Assembly: GCA_947474395.1 (NCBI GenBank)
Contig: CANJID010000042.1
Location: 1-37,351, forward strand
DNA: 37,351 nt
Reading direction: 5' to 3'
Source of the DNA: Caulobacterales bacterium
GTDB lineage: Bacteria > Pseudomonadota > Alphaproteobacteria > Caulobacterales > Caulobacteraceae
The first letter of the stretch is position 1, and every line of letters starts with the position of its first letter. A program made the translations under genes and the position numbers. The notes under the pieces are model-generated. The model was given only the letters and a program-made list of their open reading frames with translations. It was not told the origin of the DNA and searched no databases. Of this stretch, positions 24,348-32,619 are shown piece after piece.

Positions 24348-25235
24348 TCAGGGGGCCGCCTTCCCGCCCTCCGGCGCCGGATCGACCTTGCGATCGATCT
24401 GATTGCCGCTGGTGTCCAGGGTCAGGGTCTGCCCGGTGGCGGTGATCGGGTTGCGGTTGTTCTCGGTGCAGACGTAGTCGAACACCCGCGAGCCCACGGG
24501 CTGGCGCTTGTAGAGCCGCGTCACCGTCCAGGGCCGGGTCAGGGCCACCGGATCCTCGATGGTCATCTGCGATTCCAGCATGTCGGGAGCGGTCTTGCGC
24601 AGGCGGGTCGTCACCTTCTGCTTGCCCGAGAGGGTCAGGCCAGTGCGGTCGAGGATGGTCGAGCCGTCGCCGACCATGGCGATGGTCTCGAACACCAGGG
24701 TTTCTCCCTCCCAATGGCCGATGGAGTCTCCTGAGAACGTCGCCCAGATCTCGTCGGGCGGCAGGTGCCCGCGCCCGTCGGTGTAGACCCGGATCACGTT
24801 CGGGCCGTTCTCGGTCAGGATCCAGGTCTGCTCGGGGCGGACCACGAACTCGTAGCCGTCGGGGATGGTCAGGACCCGGGGAAAGCCCGAGGGCGTGCCG
24901 CAGAAGCTGACCGGATCGGGGAAGCGGTCGGCGTCGACCTTGGCGCGGTTGGCGGCGTATTTGGCGGCCCACTCCGGCGTCAGGGGCGCGTCGACCCGCA
25001 CGCCCGCCAGGCCGCTCTGGCCGCCCTTGGGAACGGTCAGGCTGGGATCGAAGGAGCCGCCGGGAACCCCCGGCGCCAGGGTCCACACCCCGCTCCAGTC
25101 GGGCAGGGTGGCGAAGGCCTTGAGCTTGGACGGATCGACCGCGGCGGCGGGGCCTGCGGGCTGGGCCGCCTGGGCGGGGGCGTGCAGGGCTGCGGCCGCA
25201 AGGGCCGCGGCGGCGAGAAAGCTGAAGCGGATCAT
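24348..25235 (-). CDS. Secreted protein of unknown function, paralogue of 17562-18380
   Basis: A 295-residue protein starting MIRFSFLAAAALAAAALHAP with a signal peptide ending AQA/AQP. The mature part has LPDWSGVWTLAPG, SIGHWEGETLVFETIA, VTTRLRKTAPDMLESQMTI and DYVCTENNR. These align in order with the protein at 17562-18380. The start lies 4 bp after the DUF6152 gene stop, and an earlier ATG at 25262 would overlap that gene. Together the two form a coupled pair downstream of the TonB receptor genes. Probably periplasmic. Confidence 0.78.
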   Translation of the reverse strand: MIRFSFLAAAALAAAALHAPAQAAQPAGPAAAVDPSKLKAFATLPDWSGVWTLAPGVPGGSFDPSLTVPKGGQSGLAGVRVDAPLTPEWAAKYAANRAKVDADRFPDPVSFCGTPSGFPRVLTIPDGYEFVVRPEQTWILTENGPNVIRVYTDGRGHLPPDEIWATFSGDSIGHWEGETLVFETIAMVGDGSTILDRTGLTLSGKQKVTTRLRKTAPDMLESQMTIEDPVALTRPWTVTRLYKRQPVGSRVFDYVCTENNRNPITATGQTLTLDTSGNQIDRKVDPAPEGGKAAP

Positions 25236-25239
25236 GGGC

Positions 25240-25644
25240 CTAGTCCATCCGGCCAAGGACATGGCCGTCGGCGAACTTGGCCCCGACGAAGGAGCCTCCC
25301 GCGCTGCCGTCCTTCATCGGGAAGATGCGCATGCTCACCTTGTCCCCGGCCTTGAAGCTCGTCGGCTTCCAGCCCTGGCGGTAGAGGGTGCCGGTGGAAT
25401 TGCCCTCGATGCTCCACTCGCGCATCACCCCGTCCGGCCCGGGTGCGTTGACCTGGATCCAGCTATGGGGGTTCGTCCACTGGAATTGCTTGACCACGCC
25501 CTCGAGGGTCATGGGCTTGTCCCGGTCGAACATGGCGAAGGAGTGGTGCGCCAGGGCCGGAACGGCCGCGAAGGCGACGAGGGCGGCTAGGGCGGCTAGG
25601 GCGGCTAGGGCGAGTCCCGAGCAGGCCAGACTCTTCTTGTTCAT
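25240..25644 (-). CDS. DUF6152 family secreted protein
   Basis: A 134-residue protein with a long signal peptide (residues 1 to about 33) whose hydrophobic core is an Ala/Leu repeat coded by a 9-bp tandem repeat. The mature part begins HHSFAMFDRDKPMTLEGVV and continues QFQWTNPHSWIQVNAPGPDG, the usual DUF6152 signature with its N-terminal His pair. The ATG at 25644 has a GGAGGA ribosome site 8 bases upstream. It is followed after 4 bp by the GHWEGETLV-type secreted protein. Function unknown; the exposed His pair after cleavage could bind metal. Confidence 0.88.
   Translation of the reverse strand: MNKKSLACSGLALAALAALAALVAFAAVPALAHHSFAMFDRDKPMTLEGVVKQFQWTNPHSWIQVNAPGPDGVMREWSIEGNSTGTLYRQGWKPTSFKAGDKVSMRIFPMKDGSAGGSFVGAKFADGHVLGRMD
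25582..25608. repeat. Three exact tandem copies of a 9-bp unit
   Basis: The unit ggcggctag occurs three times in a row, followed by a partial copy. It is in frame in the signal peptide of the DUF6152 protein, where each unit adds Leu-Ala-Ala. Gain or loss of copies would change the hydrophobic core length without a frameshift. Confidence 0.9.
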
Positions 25645-25689
25645 TGCGAAGTCCTCCCGCGCCCTAACTGCCATGCGGGGGCTTGAAAC

Positions 25690-25722
25690 GAAACCGCCCC
25701 CGCGCCGGTGGCGCGGGGGCGG
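25690..25722 (-). terminator. Intrinsic terminator after TonB receptor 1
   Basis: A perfect 13-bp GC stem (25694-25706 with 25710-25722) and a 3-base loop. On the minus strand it is followed by TTTCGTTTC. It lies 25 bases past the receptor stop. Confidence 0.85.
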
Positions 25723-25746
25723 CTCGATCTTGGTCTCGTGGGTCGC

Positions 25747-28700
25747 TTAGAAGCGGAAGCGCAGACCGGTGGAGTAGGCGCGGCCGATCGCATCGTAAAG
25801 GGTGATGTTGGTCGGATAGGCCCCGTAGAAGAACAGGGAGCCGAGAGCCGGCGGATCCTTGTCGAACAGGTTGTTGATGGTGAGGAAGGCTTCCATGTTC
25901 CGGTCGCCGCCCAGCACGCTGAACTTATAGTTCACGGTCAGGTCGCTGTAGAAATAGCTGGGGACCACGTTCGGCACCGAGCCGTTGAGCTGGGTGTTCG
26001 GGTTGACCAGGATGTTGGCCGGGTACGGGTTGCCGTCGAAGTCGACGTTGGCGTTCAGGCGGCCCTTGTTGATGAACCGGGTCTGCCAGTTGATGGTCAG
26101 CGGCCCGTTCGAGTAGTTGGCGTTAAAGGTCCCCTGCCAGTCGCTGTTGCCGCCCGAGCCGGCGACGACGCCGCCGCTGACCGTGCCGACGGAGCAGGTG
26201 ATCGACGTCGCGGTCCCGGTGGGGATGCCGCAGTTCTTCTTCACGCCGTTCGCCAGGACGCGCAGGGTCAGGCTGTCCCTGCGACCCTCCCAAATCTTGG
26301 ACAGCGGCAGGCGGTAGCTTGCCTCGATGTCGATACCGGTGAGCTTGGTCCCGCCGGTGTTCACCGGCTTGCTGTAGACCTGGGTGATCGGGCCGATGGT
26401 GTTGCCGGCGCCGAAGGTGGCGGGATCGGTGTTACGGATGATGAACTGGCAGTAGTAGGTTTCGCCGTTGAAGCAGGCGGTCAGGCCGCCGCCGTTGCCG
26501 ATCGCGCTGCGCACCAGGATGTTGTAGTAGTCGAAGGACAGGCTGAACCCGTCGATCCACTTGTTCCAGCTCGGCTGGTAGACAAAGCCGAGGGTGAAGG
26601 TGTCCCCGGTTTCCGGCTTCAGGTCCGGGTTGCCGGAGCTGAGGGTCGGCGCGTTGGTGTTGCTTTCGTTGGTGCCGGTGGTGCCGCGGCGGAAGGGGTC
26701 GGAGACCGCGCCGTTGCTGACGCTGACGCCGGCGAACAGGTTGGCGATGTTGGGCGCCCGGATGTCGTGCGATTCGGTGACGCGGATCCGCAGGTCCTGG
26801 TACCGGTAGACCATCCCGACCTTCCAGTTGGTCTGGCCGCCGCCGTACTGGTAGTCGGCGTAGCGGATCGCCCCGTTCAGGTCCCACGAGGTGGCGAACG
26901 GATGGTCGTGGACCAGCGGGATCAGGGCTTCGCCGTAGACTTCCTTCACATTGATGGAGTTCGGGCCGTAGCCGCCCGGATTGATGGCCTGCCAGCCGGC
27001 GCGGCTGCCCCGGGTGACGGTGCTGCCCGACAGAGCCAGGTTGTAGTTCAGGATCGGAGTCACGCCCGGGACGAAGCCCGGTCCCGGGCTCGCGCCAATG
27101 TAGGATTCGGAGACGGCGTCAGCGACGCCGACAGCCGCTTCGCGGCGGTAATCGACGCCGAAGGCGACCGTCACCGGACCGGCGGGCAGAGTGAAGAGCT
27201 CGGTCCGGACGGTCAGTTCGGCGGCGTCCTGCTTCAGCGACTGGCTGATGTTCGAGGTGCCGTTGGCGGTCCCCGATTCCAGCCAGAAGACCTGTGCCGC
27301 GTTCAGAGGCTGGTTGCCCATGATATTGACGGGCACGCAGGCGTTGTTCGGGGAGGAGATCGTCGAACGGCAGATCGGCGTGCCTGCCGCCGGCAGGCCG
27401 GCGCCGCCGGGGCTGCGCACCGCATCGACCGATTGCAGCAGGTTCGAGATGCGGAACTCGTCGGTCCCGCCGGTCTTCCGCTTGGACAGGCCGTGCGTGT
27501 ACCAGGCCGAGAGCTTCCAGTCCCTGCCGAAGAGTCCAAAGCTTCCGTCCGCGCCGGCGGCGAAGCGCGTCATGGCGTTCTGGCCGAAGTTCTTCAGCGG
27601 CTGCCAGTCGGTGCCGATGCGACCCACGGTGACGTAGGGCGTCACGGTGCCGGTGAGCAGGCCGGTCGCCGGGTTTACCAGGGCCTGGGTCGTGGCGCCG
27701 GGGCCGCCGATCTGAGCGGCGAGCGCGGGGCTGACATAGGCGTTGTCCTGGAAGAGCAGGAAGTTGCCGTCGTGGGACGGGTTATGCAGCGTCCCGATGA
27801 AGTCGGACCGGTTGGTGCCGTACATGCCGGTGGCCCAGACGTTCCAGTTCGGAGTCACGTCGTAGCCGACGCGCATGAAGGCGTTGCCGCGCTTCGATCC
27901 CGGCACGTTGGAGTACTTGGCGCCCAGGAGCTGGTCCTGCGGCAGGCCGCCGCCGATCATGGAGGTCTGGGTGGGCGTCGGGCTGCCCGCGGCATAGGTG
28001 AGGTTGGTCCCGTAGGGGAACGCCGCCGTCACGTTCGAGTCGGTGAAGTACCGGCCTCTGAGCGCCGTCGCGCCGCCGATGACCAGGCCGCCGGAGGACA
28101 TGTTGGCCGGCATCAGGGGCGCCGCCAGAAAACGGGTCGGGCAGGAGAGCGAGGTCTGCGGCGTCGGGCAGTTGACGTTGGTGACGATCGCCGAGCCCTT
28201 CAGGGCCCAGGCGCGGTCGGTATAGTCCTTGATGCCTTCGCTGTTGTTGTACTCGACCGAGGCGACGATGTGGCCGCGCCCGCCGGCGAAGGGCCGGCCG
28301 ATGGCGAGCGAATAGCCTTCCTGCTCATTGTCGCTGCGCGACGTGATCGAGCCGCGGAGTTCGCCCTTGATGCCCGTGAACTTGGAATCGAGGATGAAGT
28401 TGGTCACGCCGGAGAGGGCGTCCGTGCCGTAGGCCGCCGAGGCCCCGCCGGTCACGACGTCCACGCGCCGCACGAGCTGCTGGGGCATCATGTTGATGTC
28501 GACCGCGCCGGCCGACGAGCCGTTCGCGCCGGCGTTCACGACCCGCTGGCCGTCCAGCAGGGTCAGGTTGCGGGTGATGCCGAGGCCGCGCAGGTTGAGG
28601 AAGGCGCCGCCCGAGCCCGCGCCGGCCAGGAAGCCGGAGGACTGGGCGATGAAGGAGCTCTTGAACTGCGGCAGCTGCGTGATGGCGTCCATCAGGCTGT

Positions 28701-28899
28701 TCGGCGCGGTCGCCTGCATCTGCTCCATGGTGACCACGGTCACCGGAGTGGGCTGGGCGAAACCGTTGGTGATGACGCGCGAGCCGGTGACCACGACCTC
28801 TTCGGCGGCGTTATCCTGCGCGAGAGCGGACGACCCGTAGGTCAGCGTCGCAAGCGCGGTCGAACACAATGCGAATGTCTTGATTGATTTGGCGATCAT
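25747..28899 (-). CDS. TonB-dependent receptor 1
   Basis: A 1,050-residue outer-membrane receptor. The signal peptide is MIAKSIKTFALCSTALATLT, ending ALA/QD. It is followed at once by AAEEVVVTGSRV, the TonB-box/plug start seen in this family. The plug contains TVVTMEQMQATAPNSLMDAI, LRGLGITRNLTLLDGQRV and VDVVTGGASAAYGTDALSGV. The large barrel ends with FLTINNLFDKDPPALGS and the terminal Phe of SYTGLRFRF-like strands (AYSTGLRFRF). Such receptors import large or scarce ligands with TonB energy. It is a tandem paralogue of the receptor at 29209-32340 and lies downstream of it. The ATG follows a run of Gs. Confidence 0.95.
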   Translation of the reverse strand: MIAKSIKTFALCSTALATLTYGSSALAQDNAAEEVVVTGSRVITNGFAQPTPVTVVTMEQMQATAPNSLMDAITQLPQFKSSFIAQSSGFLAGAGSGGAFLNLRGLGITRNLTLLDGQRVVNAGANGSSAGAVDINMMPQQLVRRVDVVTGGASAAYGTDALSGVTNFILDSKFTGIKGELRGSITSRSDNEQEGYSLAIGRPFAGGRGHIVASVEYNNSEGIKDYTDRAWALKGSAIVTNVNCPTPQTSLSCPTRFLAAPLMPANMSSGGLVIGGATALRGRYFTDSNVTAAFPYGTNLTYAAGSPTPTQTSMIGGGLPQDQLLGAKYSNVPGSKRGNAFMRVGYDVTPNWNVWATGMYGTNRSDFIGTLHNPSHDGNFLLFQDNAYVSPALAAQIGGPGATTQALVNPATGLLTGTVTPYVTVGRIGTDWQPLKNFGQNAMTRFAAGADGSFGLFGRDWKLSAWYTHGLSKRKTGGTDEFRISNLLQSVDAVRSPGGAGLPAAGTPICRSTISSPNNACVPVNIMGNQPLNAAQVFWLESGTANGTSNISQSLKQDAAELTVRTELFTLPAGPVTVAFGVDYRREAAVGVADAVSESYIGASPGPGFVPGVTPILNYNLALSGSTVTRGSRAGWQAINPGGYGPNSINVKEVYGEALIPLVHDHPFATSWDLNGAIRYADYQYGGGQTNWKVGMVYRYQDLRIRVTESHDIRAPNIANLFAGVSVSNGAVSDPFRRGTTGTNESNTNAPTLSSGNPDLKPETGDTFTLGFVYQPSWNKWIDGFSLSFDYYNILVRSAIGNGGGLTACFNGETYYCQFIIRNTDPATFGAGNTIGPITQVYSKPVNTGGTKLTGIDIEASYRLPLSKIWEGRRDSLTLRVLANGVKKNCGIPTGTATSITCSVGTVSGGVVAGSGGNSDWQGTFNANYSNGPLTINWQTRFINKGRLNANVDFDGNPYPANILVNPNTQLNGSVPNVVPSYFYSDLTVNYKFSVLGGDRNMEAFLTINNLFDKDPPALGSLFFYGAYPTNITLYDAIGRAYSTGLRFRF

Positions 28900-28994
28900 C
28901 GATCCCCCCCCGGGCCGAACTGTTTCAATTAGATTGTCAGGGTACGCAAACTCGGACGCTCACTGCCCATATGGCGGACGCGCTTTAAGGCGAC

Positions 28995-29010
28995 CTTACA
29001 CCCATGTAAG
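28995..29010. promoter_or_regulatory. Perfect inverted repeat, candidate operator
   Basis: The sequence cttaca, ccca, tgtaag has 6-bp perfect arms and a 4-bp spacer. It lies 95 bp upstream of the TonB receptor 1 start. The size suits a dimeric regulator. Confidence 0.5.
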
Positions 29011-29145
29011 TTGGGGTTTGGCGCGGATGTCAATTCCTGTCGCCGCCCAGGCGCGGTTTCCTCCTTAGCGTTGCAAAAATGAATCCATCATCGCAAACGC
29101 CCGAAAAAAACTGACGCAGCCGTCAAATCCGTGGGTCCCGCCGGA

Positions 29146-29181
29146 ATCGAAACCGCCCCGCGCTGGATGCGCGGGGCGGTT
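29146..29181 (-). terminator. Intrinsic terminator after TonB receptor 2
   Basis: A perfect 13-bp stem (aaccgccccgcgc at 29151-29163 with 29169-29181) and a 5-base loop. On the minus strand it is followed by TCGATT. It lies 27 bases past the stop and resembles the terminator after receptor 1. Confidence 0.82.
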
Positions 29182-29208
29182 CCTTTCGTCCTGAAGTGGC
29201 TTTTGGCG

Positions 29209-32200
29209 TCAGAACTTGAAGCGGACGCCCGCGGTGTAGTTGCGGCCGATCGTGTCGTAGAGCGTGTAGTTGGTCGGGATCACGCCATAGAAGAAGTACG
29301 ATCCGAGGGCCGACGGGGGGTCCTTGTCGAACAGGTTGTTGATCGTCAGGAACCCCTCGAACTGCTGGTTCTTGCCGAACTTATAGGTCGCCGACAGGTC
29401 CGCGTAGAAATAGGCCGGGATCGTGTTGGGGACCTGGCCGCTGCCCGTCGTGTTCGGGTTGATCAGCAGGTTGGACGGGTAGGGGGCGCCCAGCTCGTCT
29501 ACGTTGGCGTTGATGCGGCCCTTGTTGATGAACCGCTCCTGCCAGTTGATGGTCAGGGGACCGCGCTGGTAGTTGACGTTCAGCGAGCCGGTCCAGTCCG
29601 CGTTTCCGCCCGTGCCGCCGACGATGCCGCCGCCGACCACGCCGATCGAGTTGGTCACCGAGGCGCCGCCGACCACCACCGTCGAGTTCTTGCCGAGGTA
29701 GCTGGCCAGCAGGCGGAAGTTCAGGGTGTCGTCCCGGCCTTCAGCAAAGCGGCTGAGCGGCAGGCGGTAGCTCGCCTCGAAGTCGACACCGGAGTTCTTG
29801 GTGGTGCCGATGTTCTGCGGGCTGTTCTCGAGCCGGGTGATCGGCCCGATGGTGTTTCCGGCGCCGAAGCTGGCCGGATCCAGGTTGCGGGTGACCAGGC
29901 CGCAGAAGGCGGTGTTGCCCTGCAGGCACTGGTTCAGGATGGTCGCGGCGCCCGGCGAGGCGATCGCGTTGGTGATGATGATCGAATAGTAGTCGACCGA
30001 CAGGCTGAGCCCCTGCAGCCAGGGGGTGAACGACGGCGAATAGACCGCCCCCAGGGTGAAGGTGTCGCCGATCTCGGGCTGCAGGTTCGGATTGCCTTGC
30101 GCCGCGGTGACGGCGTTCGGGTTGTTCTCGGCCGAACCCGTGGTCCCGCGCCGGAAGGGATCGCTCACCGCCGGGTTGTTCTGCGTCACGCCGCCGTAGA
30201 GGTCGGCCAGGTTGGCCGCCCGCACGTCCCGCGAACGGGTGGTGCGGATGCGCAGGTCCTCGATCGGACGGTAGGTCAGGCCCACCTTCCAGTTCAGCAC
30301 GCCGCCGGAGGTCGAGTAGTCGGCGTAGCGGATGGCCCCGTTCAGGTCGAAGGACTTGCCGAACGGCCCGTCCCGGAGCAGCGGGATCAGGGTTTCGCCG
30401 AACACTTCCTTGACGTTGTACTGGCCGGCGAAGCCGCCCTGGTTGCCGGCCTCGAAGCCTTGCCGCGTGCCGCGAAGGGCCGCCGGAAGGTTGTAGTCCA
30501 GCACCGGGGTGAGGCCCGGCTTGTAGGTGGTCGTGCCCGGGGTGGAGCCGAGGTAGGACTCCGAGATCGGATCGGCCACGCCCACCACCGATTCCTTGCG
30601 GTAGGAGGCGCCGGCGCCGACGGAGACCGGACCGGCCCAGGTCGAGAAGGGCTCGCCGTGGATCGAGGCGTCGGCCACGTCCTGCTTCAGGGTCTGGCGC
30701 AGGTAGGTGGTGCCGTTCACCGTGCCGCCCAGGATGTAGTCGACGGCGGCGGCGGAGGCGGCGCTGGTCCCGACGATGTTCAGCGGAACGCAGCCGTTGC
30801 CCGGCTGGTAGGTGGTCGAGCGGCAGATCGGCGTGCCGGCGGTCGGCAGGCCCGCGCCGCCGGGGCTGGAGACGACGTCCACGGCCCGGAACAGGTTGGC
30901 CATGATCGGGTTGCGCGAGCTGGCCGTCTTATGGAGCGCCTCGCCGTGGGTGTAGTAGGCGTTGACCGTCCAGTCGGTGCCCACGGCGTTGAACTTGCCG
31001 TCGATGCCGAAGACGCCGCGGAGCGTCGAGAAGTCCGAGTACTCGCGCTTGAAGCCGAGATCCAGGTCCAGGCGCCCGACCGTGATGGTGTTCACGGAAG
31101 GGCCGGTGAAGGTCCCGGTCGCGGGGTTATAGAGCGCAACGCTGGTGGCGCCCGGCCCGCTCATCGCCGTTCGCACGGACGCCGGCAGGTAGGGGTTGTC
31201 CGAGAACAGGGTGAAGGCGCCGGTGGTGGCGGTGGACGCCAGGGTCCCGCGGTAGTTGCTCTTGGAATAGCCCCACAGGCCTTCGCCGTAGACCGTCCAG
31301 TTCGAGTTCAGGTCATAGCTGCCGCGCAGGAACACGTTGTTGCGCTGGTTGGGGGGCAGGCTGGAGTAGTAGCGGCCGTAGTCCTGCTCGACCCCGCCGC
31401 CGACCATGGTGGTCGCGGTGCGGAACGTGCCGATCGGATAGGGGACGGCCGCGGCGGCCGGGCCGACGCCGACGAAGTAGAGGTCGCGCAGGGCCGTGGC
31501 ACCGCCGGTGATCAGGCCGCCCGAGGTCAGGTTGGAGGGGCGGATGTTCGAGGTGACGATCCGCGTGGGCGTCGATGTCGAGGTCTGCGGCAGCGGGTTG
31601 GTGGTGGTCAGGGCCCCCGTCGAGTTGTCGGCCCAGGAGCGCTCGGTGAAGTCCTTGATCCCTAAGGTACGGTAGTACTCGACCGAGGCCAGGACATGGG
31701 CGCGCCCGTCCAGGAAGCTGTGGCCGATGGCGACCGATGCGTCATAGGTCTGGTTGTCGCCCTGCTGGGACTGGCCGTAGCGGACCTCGCCCTTGATCCC
31801 GTTGAACTTGGAATCCAGCACGAAGTTGACGACGCCGGAGAGGGCGTCGGCGCCGTAGGCCGCCGAGGCGCCGCCGGTCACCACGTCCACGCGCTTGACC
31901 AGGTTCTGCGGCAGGGTGTTCAGGTCGACCGCGCCGGCGACGGATGAGTTGGCCTGCGATTGGACCACGCGCTTGCCGTCCAGCAGCACCAGGGTGCGCT
32001 TCGGCGACAGGCCGCGCAGGTTGACGAAGTTGCCGCCCGAGCCGGCGCCGTTGCGAAAGCCCGTGGAGGCCGAGACGAAGGAGGCCTTGAACTGGGGCAG
32101 CTGGTTGATGGCGTCCGACAGGCTGTTCGGCGCGGTCTGCTGCATCTGCTCCATGGAGACCACGGTGACGGGGGTCGGCTGAGCGAACCCGTCCTTGATG

Positions 32201-32340
32201 ATCCGCGAGCCGGTGACGACGACTTCTTCGGCGGCGGGGGCGTCCTGGGCGGAGGCGTGGGCGGCGAAGCCTAGGGTGGCGATGGCGGTGGTGCAGAGCG
32301 TGATGCTCTTAAGCGAACGCATAAGCGGTACCTGGGTCAT
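29209..32340 (-). CDS. TonB-dependent receptor 2
   Basis: A 1,043-residue outer-membrane receptor closely similar to the one at 25747-28899. The ATG at 32340 (MTQVPLMRSLKSITLCTTAI) has GAGGA 6 bases upstream; another ATG at 32322 is possible. A signal peptide ends ASA/QD, then AAEEVVVTGSRI. Shared blocks include VTVVSMEQMQQTAPNSLSDA, VVTGGASAAYGADALSGVVN, GTPICRST, DPFRRGTTG and FLTINNLFDKDPP. The C-terminus is YTAGVRFKF. It is the first gene of the receptor pair. The position next to dctA-like and lig genes suggests an aromatic or lignin-derived ligand, which is inference only. Confidence 0.95.
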   Translation of the reverse strand: MTQVPLMRSLKSITLCTTAIATLGFAAHASAQDAPAAEEVVVTGSRIIKDGFAQPTPVTVVSMEQMQQTAPNSLSDAINQLPQFKASFVSASTGFRNGAGSGGNFVNLRGLSPKRTLVLLDGKRVVQSQANSSVAGAVDLNTLPQNLVKRVDVVTGGASAAYGADALSGVVNFVLDSKFNGIKGEVRYGQSQQGDNQTYDASVAIGHSFLDGRAHVLASVEYYRTLGIKDFTERSWADNSTGALTTTNPLPQTSTSTPTRIVTSNIRPSNLTSGGLITGGATALRDLYFVGVGPAAAAVPYPIGTFRTATTMVGGGVEQDYGRYYSSLPPNQRNNVFLRGSYDLNSNWTVYGEGLWGYSKSNYRGTLASTATTGAFTLFSDNPYLPASVRTAMSGPGATSVALYNPATGTFTGPSVNTITVGRLDLDLGFKREYSDFSTLRGVFGIDGKFNAVGTDWTVNAYYTHGEALHKTASSRNPIMANLFRAVDVVSSPGGAGLPTAGTPICRSTTYQPGNGCVPLNIVGTSAASAAAVDYILGGTVNGTTYLRQTLKQDVADASIHGEPFSTWAGPVSVGAGASYRKESVVGVADPISESYLGSTPGTTTYKPGLTPVLDYNLPAALRGTRQGFEAGNQGGFAGQYNVKEVFGETLIPLLRDGPFGKSFDLNGAIRYADYSTSGGVLNWKVGLTYRPIEDLRIRTTRSRDVRAANLADLYGGVTQNNPAVSDPFRRGTTGSAENNPNAVTAAQGNPNLQPEIGDTFTLGAVYSPSFTPWLQGLSLSVDYYSIIITNAIASPGAATILNQCLQGNTAFCGLVTRNLDPASFGAGNTIGPITRLENSPQNIGTTKNSGVDFEASYRLPLSRFAEGRDDTLNFRLLASYLGKNSTVVVGGASVTNSIGVVGGGIVGGTGGNADWTGSLNVNYQRGPLTINWQERFINKGRINANVDELGAPYPSNLLINPNTTGSGQVPNTIPAYFYADLSATYKFGKNQQFEGFLTINNLFDKDPPSALGSYFFYGVIPTNYTLYDTIGRNYTAGVRFKF

Positions 32341-32556
32341 ACATTCCTCGGAACTGACTGAAGTTATTGGCAAAAGGGTAGCGGGCGCGCCAAGGGGTGC
32401 GGCGCGCGGCGATACGGGATGTTCCTTCTGGGCCCAGGGAGGTGGGCTAGTGCGGCCCTATCTCCGCTAAGCAGAGGCGTCAACGCGCCGCAGCCCGCTT
32501 TGCGGGGCCGTGGCCGCCGCAGGCCACAGGCTGTTGCAAAGTCGTCGCACTTACCG

Positions 32557-32619
32557 CCGCATTTTGGCCTTTGTGATTGATAAATGACGGTTTTCTGGCT
32601 TTACCGTCCAAAAATGCGG
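32557..32619. terminator. Nested inverted repeat directly after the dctA-like gene
   Basis: Outer arms ccgcattttgg (32557-32567) and ccaaaaatgcgg (32608-32619) enclose inner arms gacggt (32586-32591) and accgtc (32603-32608). It starts one base past the stop of the symporter gene. It may end that transcript, or serve as a control site in the 279-bp region upstream of receptor 2. No T-run follows the inner stem directly. Confidence 0.5.

Larger units (their letters stand above)
28900..29208 (-). promoter_or_regulatory. Region between the two TonB receptor genes
   Basis: The 309 bp include the terminator of receptor 2 (29151-29181) and the probable promoter of receptor 1. Around 28985-29010 are a near-match to the CtrA pattern (TTAA, 7 bases, TTAC) and a perfect inverted repeat. 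The stretch 29070-29115 is AT-rich with runs of A. No gene is seen. Confidence 0.5.

Noticed and set aside
25708-28887. A 1,059-codon open frame on the plus strand opposite TonB receptor 1
   Set aside because: It is Val/Gly/Arg/Asp-rich without any recognisable domain, and exactly mirrors a clear receptor gene. High GC leaves few stops on the opposite strand.
29131-31665. An 844-codon open frame on the plus strand opposite TonB receptor 2
   Set aside because: Same biased composition and no domain, signal peptide or ribosome site; a shadow of the receptor gene.
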